DNA of 64,000 nucleotides from Mayfieldus sp963740555. GTDB taxonomy: Bacteria; Actinomycetota; Thermoleophilia; Solirubrobacterales; 70-9. Both the position numbers and the translations under genes were made by a program. The stretch lies in contig CAVUES010000015.1 in assembly GCA_963740555.1 (NCBI GenBank), positions 1 through 64,000 of the forward strand. The letters run 5' to 3'. Under the pieces are notes generated by a model. It made no database searches and was not told the origin of the DNA. It was given only the letters and a program-made list of their open reading frames with translations. Of the stretch, positions 7,891-15,742 are shown in pieces (the first letter of the stretch is position 1; the number at the start of each line of letters is the position of its first letter).

Positions 7891-9557
7891 CGCTGGCCCA
7901 GCTTCACCTTGGCCGAGCCACCTCGCCGCACGTGAACGGCCTTCCCGTTGGCCGGATGCGCGCCGGACGGGCGGATCTGCTTCACCGCCAGCCCGTACTT
8001 GCCCGAGTTCTTGACCTCGCCGGCGTCCACGGTCACCTGGCCGGCGGCCGGCTGGGCGACGGTCTTGACCGTCGACCCGCCCTCGATCGGCGGCGTGGAG
8101 ACCGAGAACTGGTAGTCGCTGCCGGGCCGCTGGAGCCCGATCTGCAGTTGCGGCGACTGCTTCTTGCCCCCGCCCGCGTGGTAGGTGAGGGCCGTGCCGT
8201 CATTGCTGAGGCGCAGCTGCGCCTGCTGGTCGGGCTGCAGGTCGATATTGCTGGCGACCGCGGAATAACCCGGCCCGATCACGCTCACCGACTCGAGATC
8301 GGGGGCGCGCAGCTCGCTGCCGTTCAGCGAGACCGTGAACTGGGCGCTGCGCGGTATCTGGTAGCGCGGCTCCGGCGCCTCCTTGAAGTCCTGGTCAACG
8401 AGCGGGGCGATCACCTGCGCCCCGGGGACCTGGTTGACGAACCTGCCGTCCACGAAGCCGGTCTTGCGCCCAGCCGCGTCGGTGATCACCAGGTGGCCAT
8501 GGTTGAGGCTGTCGCCGATCAGCGAGACCTCCTCGTACTGGCCGGCCTTCAGGCTTCCGCTCTGGTTGAGCTTCGCCGGCGCATTGCCGACCGTGGGCGG
8601 CGGCGGGGTCTGCCCGGTGACGCTGCAGAACGGGCACGGCTGCACGCTCAGGGTGGGGCCGGTGGGGATCAGCCGCAGCTCGTTCGAGTTCCCCTCGCCT
8701 TGGAAGAGATGCGAGGGGACGTCCGGATTCGGTGAGGTCTCATAGCTCCAGGTGTCCTGGTTGGTGTCGAAGTTGATCCCGCGGGTGATGTCCGGGTAGT
8801 TGTTGTCGTAGATCAGGACCGCGTACTGGCCGTTGCCGTTGTTCTGGATCCCGTACGGCGTGACCGCGTGGCCCACACCCTGGGCCGGGTCGAACATCCC
8901 GATCGTGTAGGTGTCGTTTTGGCTCTGAAGGGCCCCGGCGAGGTACTTCAAGACCGCGTTCGGCGGCCCCTCCAGCTCGGAGCGCTGCACCTGCGGCGAG
9001 TCCTGGAGGGAGAAGGACTCCGCCAGGCGCTCCTGGAGGGCGACGTTTCCGTCCAGGGCGAGCTGGGAGGCGCCCGGCGCTCCGTACTGGAGCGGGTCGA
9101 GGCGCCGCTCGAAGATCATCAGGCTGGTGAGCGAGAACCCGAAGCAGTGCCCGCCCTGCATCCCGTTGTTCTCGAACGACATCCAGCTCTGGGCGGGCGG
9201 GGTGAGGATGCAGCTCGTCCCCGATCCGCTCGAGCACACCTGCGGGCCGAAGAGGTCGACGAGCTGCGCGGGAGTCAGGTCCTGATAGCCGGGGCCGTAG
9301 TTCTCGAAGCTGAAGCCGTCGTTCTGCGGCCGAAAGCCGGAGTCGGCCAGAAGCTGTCCGTTCGCCGGGTAGGGCTGTGCCGCGCCGGCCTGGGTTGCGG
9401 AGGAGGCGGCAACCGACACGCCGGCATTGGCCGCGCTGTGCGCAGAGCTTTTCGGGTTGTCGCCACAATTTGTGGATAGAAGGCTCGCGAGCAGGGCAAA
9501 GAAGGCGACGGCGATGGCGCCTGGCGCACGTTTATCTTTGACATCCAAAATGGTCAC
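7887..9557 (-). CDS. Secreted protein with possible cysteine-peptidase-like Cys/His/Asn site
   Basis: The 556-residue product starts at GTG with a basic/hydrophobic signal (AFFALLASLLSTNC) and may be lipid-anchored at that Cys. Residues at about 125-290 contain GGHCFGFSLTSLM, GVGHAVTPYGI and YDNNYP in that order. This fits the Cys-His-Asp/Asn order of papain-like or transglutaminase-like folds. The C-terminal half is Gly/Pro-rich and beta-like, ending in a basic tail. It is translationally coupled to the RCK-RyR gene, so an extracytoplasmic protein and a membrane protein with a cytosolic sensor are made together. Activity is inferred from residue order only. Confidence 0.55.
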   Translation of the reverse strand: MTILDVKDKRAPGAIAVAFFALLASLLSTNCGDNPKSSAHSAANAGVSVAASSATQAGAAQPYPANGQLLADSGFRPQNDGFSFENYGPGYQDLTPAQLVDLFGPQVCSSGSGTSCILTPPAQSWMSFENNGMQGGHCFGFSLTSLMIFERRLDPLQYGAPGASQLALDGNVALQERLAESFSLQDSPQVQRSELEGPPNAVLKYLAGALQSQNDTYTIGMFDPAQGVGHAVTPYGIQNNGNGQYAVLIYDNNYPDITRGINFDTNQDTWSYETSPNPDVPSHLFQGEGNSNELRLIPTGPTLSVQPCPFCSVTGQTPPPPTVGNAPAKLNQSGSLKAGQYEEVSLIGDSLNHGHLVITDAAGRKTGFVDGRFVNQVPGAQVIAPLVDQDFKEAPEPRYQIPRSAQFTVSLNGSELRAPDLESVSVIGPGYSAVASNIDLQPDQQAQLRLSNDGTALTYHAGGGKKQSPQLQIGLQRPGSDYQFSVSTPPIEGGSTVKTVAQPAAGQVTVDAGEVKNSGKYGLAVKQIRPSGAHPANGKAVHVRRGGSAKVKLGQR

Positions 9558-10038
9558 AAAGCATCAGTTCGCCGCGATACAGGTCGATGGTGCCCCCCCG
9601 CCACTCTGTGAGAGGTTCACCTGGCGTTCAGTGGCTACTTGCCTTTGATGGCTCGGCGTTTCCCAAGGCAGACTCTTCCCTTCTTCTACGCCTGCAGCCT
9701 CCTTCGAAATACTCGATCAGTCGACCAAAAAAGAAACGTGCCCGATCAGTGTTTCGCCACTTCGGGCCCGAGCCTAAGGGTGTGCGTTCGTCGGAGTCAA
9801 TCGTCGATATTGGGGCGCAACGAGAGCTGACGACCAGATCTTGATCTTCGCCCGCGGCGTACCTCGGACTCGTCGATGAATACGAGTCCGTCGCGTTACT
9901 CCAGCAACGAGTGGGCGGAGTCGGCTACGAACATCTGGTGCGGCCTCAGAACTTCTCAAAGGCGGCGAGGATCTCGCGGGGGCTCTCTACATCCCGAGCA
10001 GGCAGCCAGCCGAGCGGCGGACAAACGTTCTAGCGCGG
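9558..10038. other. Non-coding stretch at island right end
   Basis: This 481-bp gap holds no gene I can support. It contains the upstream region of the leftward GTG gene and is less GC-rich than its surroundings around 9640-9780. From about 9850 a short open plus-strand frame runs to a TAG at about 10033, just before repeat B, where an integrase 3' end would be expected. Its translation does not show an integrase motif, so I do not call a remnant. Confidence 0.4.
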
Positions 10039-10184
10039 GCATAAACCGGGCATAAAATTGGACACAACCCCACTCAACTCAGATCAACTGAAAGCAACTC
10101 AGGCAAGCTCAGGTCAACTCAGATCAACCACAACCTCAGATTTGTGGTCCAGGTGGTCGCCGGTTCGAGTCCGGTCGCTCACCC
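10039..10184 (+). repeat. Att-like direct repeat B with tRNA-His 3' half
   Basis: This is the second copy of the 146-bp repeat at 1-146. Bases 10137-10184 are identical to 99-146 (tRNA-His 3' half). The preceding 98 bp has about 23 substitutions, no gaps, and keeps the CAACTCAGATCAAC-like iterons. It marks the right end of the island. Confidence 0.65.
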
Positions 10185-10198
10185 TAAACGCCCTGCAA

Positions 10199-11116
10199 AT
10201 GCGTTGTTTCTCTGCCTCAATGCGTCGCCTGCCCGGATATGCCTTCGCAGCACTTGGAGCAGTTCTCCTCGTGTGCGCGTTGCCCACGACGGCCACCGGG
10301 GCTGGCTCGATCGCGCGTCCTAAGCCGAGAATCCTGAGCGCGTCGTGGGGCACCGACAACGCGGTCGGCTGTCCGACTGGCGAACAGGGTCTCGACAACA
10401 TCCCTGTCACCTTCAACTGGTTCATCCGTCGCTCATCGATTCAGACCACGGACTTCCGGGTCTTACAAAGCGATGGAAGTATCGCGACCCCGACCTGCGC
10501 ACTTCAGTTCCCGCCGAACGAGTCGGACGAGGGTCAGACGGTGAATCTGATTGGCGACTTCGGGGGCTCGGGGAGCGGCCCGACGCCGGTTGCGATTCGC
10601 GTTGTTGGGGTGCTGAAGGGCAGAGCTCCCGGAGCGATTCGATGGAGGCACATCCCGCCCTTGCCGAAGGCCAACGTAGAGCCGCTGTCCGGAGGCCCGT
10701 ACATCGTGGACGCGTGGACGCTCACGCCTGCGATCTACCGCGGTGACGCCAACCGTTGCACGGTCGGCAAGACCTTCGTACGCGTGATGTGGTCCAACGG
10801 GCTCACGGCCTACCCCACGGGTGCTGAGGTTGGCGCCCCCGTTGTCGCCTCCTACCGCGCCATTTACAAACTGCCGAACGGCAAGGTCGTCGCAGTTGCC
10901 CCGCTCGATGTCGCTGATCTCCACGATCATGCGACCTCGGCCAACGCCGACAACATGCATGATCTCTGCCTCCCGCGGACCCCTCGTGGTGCGAAGCTCA
11001 CGAGAGTGACGATCGGCGCCGGACTGATCCAGGACCCCAATGGCGATCCGAACGCCGCTCAGAAGTTCAGAGCACGGCGGCATGGCGGACACACCCGGCG
11101 TAGTGCTTGCTTTTAG
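10199..11116 (+). CDS. Secreted protein of unknown function
   Basis: The 305-residue product has a signal peptide (around MRRLPGYAFAALGAVLLVC) from ATG 10199, or from ATG 10220, which gives a more typical n-region. The reading frame stays open back through repeat B, but those upstream codons lie in the tRNA remnant and are not believed. The mature part has a small number of Cys (VGCPTGEQ, NRCTVGK, HDLCLP) and a beta-like composition. It starts 15 bp after the island repeat, so it may have been separated from its original promoter. No family recognised. Confidence 0.5.
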   Translation: MRCFSASMRRLPGYAFAALGAVLLVCALPTTATGAGSIARPKPRILSASWGTDNAVGCPTGEQGLDNIPVTFNWFIRRSSIQTTDFRVLQSDGSIATPTCALQFPPNESDEGQTVNLIGDFGGSGSGPTPVAIRVVGVLKGRAPGAIRWRHIPPLPKANVEPLSGGPYIVDAWTLTPAIYRGDANRCTVGKTFVRVMWSNGLTAYPTGAEVGAPVVASYRAIYKLPNGKVVAVAPLDVADLHDHATSANADNMHDLCLPRTPRGAKLTRVTIGAGLIQDPNGDPNAAQKFRARRHGGHTRRSACF

Positions 11117-11377
11117 CGCCGGGCCGCCGGCCGGACACGGACGCTTGCGGCGACGGTGGCCGTGGTCAGGAGCTCCCCTTCTCGACCACGTCGCCCGAGG
11201 CGGCGAGCATCGGCTTCCCCCCGAGTCTTGCTGCATTTGGTGCATTGAGCCGCGTCCGGGTCTACGGACGCCGTCAAGCGCTGGCTCAGCGGTAACCGGA
11301 AACGCCCCGCGGCGCTGAACCTTGCAGGCTCGTCTCACGTAGAGCCCGAAGGAAGCGAATCTTCTAAGGAGGCAACG

Positions 11378-11782
11378 ATGCGCGGCGCTCGTTTGATGAA
11401 GCAGGGGGCTCTCGTGATCCTAGGGCTCTCTTTGATGGGTGGTCTCTTGGTCGCCAGCCAGACCGCGGCCCAGTACCCAACGTCTCCATATCCAACCTCC
11501 CCATCGCCGGGACCGTCACAGTCCAAGGGCGATTCGGTGCGGATCGGTGGGACGAGCATCAAGAATTACAGCTTCCATCCGCGGACTCTCAAGATCAAGC
11601 GCGGTGCCAAGGTCACCTGGCGCTGGCAAAGCAACGCCCGCCACAACGTCACGTTCCGCAAGCTCGGCAAGCACTCGCATACCGGGGCCAACGAGACGTT
11701 CAAGCTGCGTTTCAAAAAGTCCGGGACCTTCCATTACCTCTGCACGATCCACGGCTTCACGGCAAAGATCGTGGTGAAGTAA
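11378..11782 (+). CDS. Secreted cupredoxin (plastocyanin/azurin-like) protein
   Basis: The 134-residue product has a signal peptide (about 1-30), a Pro/Ser/Tyr-rich linker and a single cupredoxin domain at about 50-134. Copper ligands are visible as the His in NARHNVTF and the Cys and His in YLCTIHGF. The usual CxxHxxM axial Met is absent (CTIHGFTA), so the axial position may be empty or filled by another residue. A strong ribosome site (AAGGAGG) precedes ATG 11378. The protein probably carries electrons or stores copper outside the membrane. The neighbours do not form an obvious redox operon. Confidence 0.75.
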   Translation: MRGARLMKQGALVILGLSLMGGLLVASQTAAQYPTSPYPTSPSPGPSQSKGDSVRIGGTSIKNYSFHPRTLKIKRGAKVTWRWQSNARHNVTFRKLGKHSHTGANETFKLRFKKSGTFHYLCTIHGFTAKIVVK

Positions 11783-11903
11783 CAGCGTCGCTGCCGCACC
11801 GTCGTCGCGCCACTCGGTGAAGCCCATTCCGGGGCGTAGCCGATGAATTACGGGCCCCGCTCCGGTCTTCAGTACAAATGGAAGGACAAAGGAGGGCAAT
11901 GCG

Positions 11904-13415
11904 ATGACGGATCAGGGCATGGGAACGCAACAGAAGCGGCAATCGGCGCCCGCGAGCGACCGCAACCGCTGGATCGCCCTCTACGTGCTCTGCGTCGGGG
12001 TGCTGATGATCGTCCTCGACGTCACCGTCGTCAACGTCGCCCTGCCCTCGATCCAGGACGACCTCGGCTTCTCGCAGTCGAGCCTCGCATGGGTCGTCAA
12101 CGCCTATCTGATCAGCTTCGGCGGCCTGCTTCTGCTCGCGGGCCGGTTCGGCGACATCCTCGGGCGCAAGAACGTCTTCATGACCGGCCTCGCTGTGTTC
12201 ACGGTGGCATCGCTGGCCTGTGGTCTGTCGGACAGCCAGGGTGTGCTGGTCGCGGCCCGCTTCATCCAGGGTATCGGCGGCGCGATGACGTCGGCGGTGG
12301 TCCTCGGCATGATCGTGACCATGTTCCCCGAGCCGCGGGAGCAGGCGAAGGCGATAGGTGTCTATGCCTTCGTCGCCTCCGCCGGCGGCTCGGTGGGGCT
12401 GCTCGCCGGCGGTGTGCTCACTCAGTCGATCAACTGGCACTGGATCTTCTTCATCAACATCCCGATCGGAATCGCCACGGCGTTCCTGGCGACGCGGCTG
12501 GTCGAGCGCGACCAGGGCATCGGCTTCGGTGATGGAGCCGACATCCCAGGCGCGGTGCTGATCACCAGCTCGCTGATGCTCAGCGTCTACACGATCGTCA
12601 AGCCGGCGGCCGACTACGGATGGGGCTCGGGCCGCGCGCTCGGGCTCGGCGCCGTCTCGCTCGCCCTGCTCGGTGTCTTCATCGCCCGCGAGGCGACGGC
12701 GCGCAATCCGCTGATTCCGTTGCGGATCTTCCGCTCGCGCAACGTGTCCGGCGCCAACGCCGTGCAGGCGCTGCTGGTCGCTGGGATGTTCGGGTTGTTC
12801 TTCCTCGGCGCCCTGTACATGCAGCGGATATTGGGCTACGACCCACTGCAGATCGGATTCGCGTTCCTGCCCGCGACGATCATCATGGCGACCCTCTCGA
12901 TCCGCTACACCGAGCCCTTGATCACGCGTTTCGGCGCCAAGAACACGCTGCTCCCCGGCATGGTCCTGATCGCGATCGGCCTCACCCTGTTCACACGGGC
13001 GCCGGTGAACGGCAGCTACTGGGAGCACGTGCTGCCGGTGATGATCCTGCTCGGCTTCGGCATCGGCCTCTGCTTCCCGGCGCTGATGACCGTTGCGATG
13101 TCGGGCGCCACCCAGAGCGATGCCGGTCTCGCCTCAGGCCTCGTCAACACCTCCGCGCAGGTGGGCGGCGCGCTCGGCCTCGCGGTCCTCGCGACCCTGT
13201 CCGCCACCCGCAGCAGCGACCTGACCGACAGCGGGCACAGCACCGCCTCGGCGCTGACCAGTGGCTATCACCTGGCCTTCCTGATCGGCGCCGGGCTCGT
13301 CGTCGCGGGCATCGTCCTCGCGGTGACCGTGATCCAGCCGGAGGAGCGGGCCGAGGCCGAGGTCGCCAGCGAGACCCCGCAGGGCGCCGAGCAGGCCTAC
13401 TCAGAAGCCGCATAG
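11904..13415 (+). CDS. MFS drug exporter, DHA2 (EmrB/QacA) family
   Basis: The 503-residue integral membrane protein has about 14 TM helices, as in the DHA2 drug:H+ antiporter family. Family signatures are visible: LDVTVVNVALPSIQ in TM1, WVVNAYLISFGGLLLLAGRFGDILGR (motif A region) and GGSVGLLAGGVL before IFFINIPIG (motif C region). AGGAGGG lies 7-8 bp before ATG 11904. It probably exports small hydrophobic toxins using the proton gradient; the substrate cannot be predicted. No regulator gene is adjacent. Confidence 0.85.
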   Translation: MTDQGMGTQQKRQSAPASDRNRWIALYVLCVGVLMIVLDVTVVNVALPSIQDDLGFSQSSLAWVVNAYLISFGGLLLLAGRFGDILGRKNVFMTGLAVFTVASLACGLSDSQGVLVAARFIQGIGGAMTSAVVLGMIVTMFPEPREQAKAIGVYAFVASAGGSVGLLAGGVLTQSINWHWIFFINIPIGIATAFLATRLVERDQGIGFGDGADIPGAVLITSSLMLSVYTIVKPAADYGWGSGRALGLGAVSLALLGVFIAREATARNPLIPLRIFRSRNVSGANAVQALLVAGMFGLFFLGALYMQRILGYDPLQIGFAFLPATIIMATLSIRYTEPLITRFGAKNTLLPGMVLIAIGLTLFTRAPVNGSYWEHVLPVMILLGFGIGLCFPALMTVAMSGATQSDAGLASGLVNTSAQVGGALGLAVLATLSATRSSDLTDSGHSTASALTSGYHLAFLIGAGLVVAGIVLAVTVIQPEERAEAEVASETPQGAEQAYSEAA

Positions 13416-13506
13416 CTCCTGCTTCGCGCAACCGAGTCGGCCCTGAGCGATGACTTCCGTCACGCCCGCCGGTCCTAGTTGTGACCCCCAACGAACGGAG
13501 GATGAA

Positions 13507-14082
13507 ATGGGAAAGGTAGTCGTTACGGAATTCGTCTCAATGGACGGCGTGATGGAGGACCCGGGCGGAGCCGAGGAGTTCGAGCACGGAGGTTGGACCT
13601 TCGAGTTCGATCGCGGCCCCGAAGGGGACAAGTTCAAGCTCGACGAGGTCATGGACGCAGACGCGCAGCTGCTGGGGCGGGTGACCTATCAAGGCTTTGC
13701 GGCCGCCTGGCCGACGATCACCGACGAGGTCGGATTCGCCGACAAGATGAACAGCATGCCCAAGTACGTCGTCTCGACGACTCTGGAGGAGGCGGAGTGG
13801 AACAACTCGACGGTGGTCAAGGGCGACGTCGCCGAGGAGATCTCGAAGCTGAAGGGGCAGGTGGACGGGAACATCCTGGTCGCTGGCAGCGCCACCCTGG
13901 TGCAGTCGTTGATGCAGCACGATCTCGTCGACGAGCTTCGCTTGATGGTCTTCCCGCTGGTCCTGGGGAGCGGCAAACGCCTCTTCGCGGACGGCAGCGA
14001 AAGGGCCGACTTTCGCCTCACCGACTCGAAGGCCCTCGAGTCGGGCATCCTCATCCTCACCTACGAGCGGGCCGAGAAGTAA
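13507..14082 (+). CDS. RibD C-terminal/dihydrofolate reductase-like family protein
   Basis: The 191-residue product is of the small RibD_C-type reductase family common in actinomycetes. Signatures are VVVTEFVSMDGVMEDPGG at the N-terminus, QLLGRVTYQGFAAAWP, MPKYVVSTTLEEAEW, GNILVAGSATLVQSLM and LRLMVFPLVLGSGKRLF. The GGAGG before ATG 13507 decides this start over the in-frame ATG at 13450. It ends 10 bp from the convergent sigma-factor gene. Family members are presumed NAD(P)H-dependent reductases, usually of unknown substrate. Confidence 0.8.
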   Translation: MGKVVVTEFVSMDGVMEDPGGAEEFEHGGWTFEFDRGPEGDKFKLDEVMDADAQLLGRVTYQGFAAAWPTITDEVGFADKMNSMPKYVVSTTLEEAEWNNSTVVKGDVAEEISKLKGQVDGNILVAGSATLVQSLMQHDLVDELRLMVFPLVLGSGKRLFADGSERADFRLTDSKALESGILILTYERAEK

Positions 14083-14091
14083 GGGGACGGA

Positions 14092-15216
14092 CTAGGCCGG
14101 GAGGCGCTCGGGCAGGCCGAAATTCTCGAACGCCGCTTCGTGGGCCGAGGGATCGGCCGGATAGTCCGGCATCCGCGCGATCACCTCGCGATCGGGTGAG
14201 GGCGCCGCGCGATTGATGAATGCGGTGACGTCCCTGATCTTCGAGCCCTCGAAGGCGAGCACGTTGAGCGCGAAGGGCTGGAAGTCTCCTGTCTCCGGGT
14301 CCCAGCTGTAGTAGGCGAGCGCCGGCTGGCCGTTGGCCTGAGTCCGGACGACACGCCAGCGCCAGTCGCCGGAGAGCGGCCAACCGCCGAGGAAGGTCTC
14401 GATCTCGTCGCGCGGCCCGAACCAGGTCGCCAGCGGGGGCATCGAGAAGGCGGCGTCCTCGGCGAGCAGCTCGACCACCGCTCCGACGTCGTTGCGCTCC
14501 CAGGCGTCGACGTAGCTGTCGACGATCTCGCGAAGCTCGTCGTCGCCGAGCGAGCGCAGGGTCGCCTGCTGGCTTTGCTCGGGGGTCAGCTCGTCGACGG
14601 CCGCGCGGGCGCGCTGCAGGGCGCTGTTCACCGAGGCGGTCGTCGTTTCGAGCGTTTCGGCGACCTCCTTGGCCGAGAACCCGAGTACCTCGCGGAGGAT
14701 CAGCACGGCGCGCTGCAGCGGCGGCAGGTGCTGGAGCGCCGCGATGAAGGCCAGCTCTACGGCCTCGCGCTGCTCGTAGCGTGCATCGGGACCGGCGAGG
14801 CCGTCCTCGAGGCCCAGCTTCTCGTCCGGGTAGGGCTCGACCCAGACCGATTCCACGACGGGCTCTCCGGGGCCGTCGTGGGGATCGGCGGCTGGCCCGT
14901 AGTCGACCGGAAGCACGCGCTTGGGCCGCTTCCCAATCGTGTCCAGGCAGGTATTGGTGGCGATCGTGTAGAGCCAGGAACGAAGCGAGCTTCGGCCCTC
15001 GAAGCGCTTCAGGCCGCGCCAGGCGCGCAAGAGGGCGTCCTGGAGGGCGTCCTCGGCATCGTGGACCGAACCGAGCATCCGGTAGCAGTGGGCGTGGAGC
15101 TCGCCTCGGTGGGGTTCCACGAGACGGGCGAAGGCGTCCTCATTGCCGTCTCGAGCGGCCTCTAGGTGCTCCTGCTCCCGCACGGTCGAGCTTGTCGAGG
15201 CGCTGGCCATCCCCAA
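14092..15216 (-). CDS. ECF-type sigma-70 factor with C-terminal SnoaL-like domain
   Basis: The 374-residue protein has sigma region 2 at about 18-85 (FARLVEPHRGELHAHCYRML, DAEDALQDALLRAW, SLRSWLYTIATN) and region 4 at about 150-205 (LPPLQRAVLILREVLGFS, AKEVAETLETTTASVNSAL). From about 225 on is a SnoaL/NTF2-like domain (VDSYVDAWERNDVGAVVELL, AAFSMPPLATWF). It belongs to the ECF groups that carry such a tail in place of a dedicated anti-sigma factor. The tail is thought to modulate activity, perhaps by ligand binding. No target promoter can be assigned with confidence. Confidence 0.85.
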   Translation of the reverse strand: MGMASASTSSTVREQEHLEAARDGNEDAFARLVEPHRGELHAHCYRMLGSVHDAEDALQDALLRAWRGLKRFEGRSSLRSWLYTIATNTCLDTIGKRPKRVLPVDYGPAADPHDGPGEPVVESVWVEPYPDEKLGLEDGLAGPDARYEQREAVELAFIAALQHLPPLQRAVLILREVLGFSAKEVAETLETTTASVNSALQRARAAVDELTPEQSQQATLRSLGDDELREIVDSYVDAWERNDVGAVVELLAEDAAFSMPPLATWFGPRDEIETFLGGWPLSGDWRWRVVRTQANGQPALAYYSWDPETGDFQPFALNVLAFEGSKIRDVTAFINRAAPSPDREVIARMPDYPADPSAHEAAFENFGLPERLPA

Positions 15217-15293
15217 ACAAGACTAGAGCGCGGGGCAATTCGTCGCCGACCGATTAATCCTCGGGCGCCGGTCGGTCTAAGAGGTGGGGAACC

Positions 15294-15689
15294 ATGCCAA
15301 CGACCCCCCTTGTCCATCTGGAGCTGCACACCGGCGACCTGCCCGGCGCCCGCGACTTCTATGCCCGGATCTGCGGCTGGCGCCCGGAGCGAATCTCGAC
15401 CGCATGCGGTTCCTACCTTGCGCTCGGATTGGGTGGCGGGGTCGGCGGCGGGATCGTCGAGTGCGATACGCCGCGCTCGCTGTGGCTGCCGTACGTCGAG
15501 GTTGCCGAGGTCTCCGAAGCGGCCGAGCGGGCCCACCGACTCGGGGCCAGGGTGTTGCTCGAGCCGCGGGAGGGGCCGGCTGGATGGCGCAGCGTCGTCG
15601 CCACGCCAGCCGGGGCGGAGATCGCCTTCTGGCACCCGAAGGAACGCCCCACGGGCGGAGATATTTCGGCAGCGACCCCTCAGGGTTAA
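15294..15689 (+). CDS. VOC (glyoxalase/bleomycin-resistance) family protein
   Basis: The 131-residue single-chain vicinal-oxygen-chelate protein starts with VHLELHTGDLPGARDFYARICGW, the typical first beta-alpha unit. It ends with PAGAEIAFWHPK, the equivalent of the conserved metal-ligand Glu and final strand. Members bind metal ions or small hydrophobic ligands and range from dioxygenases to resistance proteins; the substrate is unknown. It is divergent from the sigma-factor gene (77 bp between starts). Confidence 0.75.
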   Translation: MPTTPLVHLELHTGDLPGARDFYARICGWRPERISTACGSYLALGLGGGVGGGIVECDTPRSLWLPYVEVAEVSEAAERAHRLGARVLLEPREGPAGWRSVVATPAGAEIAFWHPKERPTGGDISAATPQG

Positions 15690-15735
15690 GGCTCGGTGAA
15701 GCCCGGCAACCGGCACAAGATTGGGCCGGGCTACT
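15650..15735 (+). promoter_or_regulatory. Possible structured leader upstream of the S53 peptidase gene
   Basis: The motif GAAGCCCGGCAACC (15698-15711), preceded by GGCAGCGACC, recalls the conserved core of SAM-I/SAM-IV riboswitches. Within it AGCCCGGC (15700-15707) can pair with GCCGGGCT (15725-15732). The left part overlaps the end of the VOC gene, and the downstream gene is a peptidase, not a methionine-pathway gene. A plain hairpin or terminator is therefore just as possible. Confidence 0.25.
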
Positions 15736-15742
15736 TAATATC

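Larger units (their letters stand above)
1..10184. mobile_element. Candidate genomic island at tRNA-His 3' end (one of a tandem pair)
   Basis: The segment is bounded by two direct repeats, each ending in the 3' half of a tRNA-His gene. That is the usual footprint of tyrosine-integrase elements that rebuild the 3' end of their target tRNA. The repeats share their upstream context (short CAACTCAGATCAAC-like iterons) but not their downstream context, so this looks like one unit of a tandem array with more element sequence and the intact tRNA beyond base 1. No integrase is visible inside, so mobility now would depend on another element. The content (lipoproteins, TIR, RyR proteins, channel-like protein) is accessory in character. 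Exact ends and the integrase type are inferred. Confidence 0.5.

Noticed and set aside
9850..10036. Possible integrase 3' remnant before repeat B
   Set aside because: A frame is open and ends just before the repeat, but its translation shows no tyrosine-integrase box.
10058..10198. Open frame upstream of the secreted protein at 10199 that would lengthen it
   Set aside because: These codons lie in the tRNA-His repeat and show no protein-like composition; a true start is expected at 10199 or 10220.
15284..15742. Open frame ahead of the S53 peptidase gene
   Set aside because: It overlaps the VOC gene in another frame and lacks a signal or prodomain character; only the part from about 15743 fits the family.
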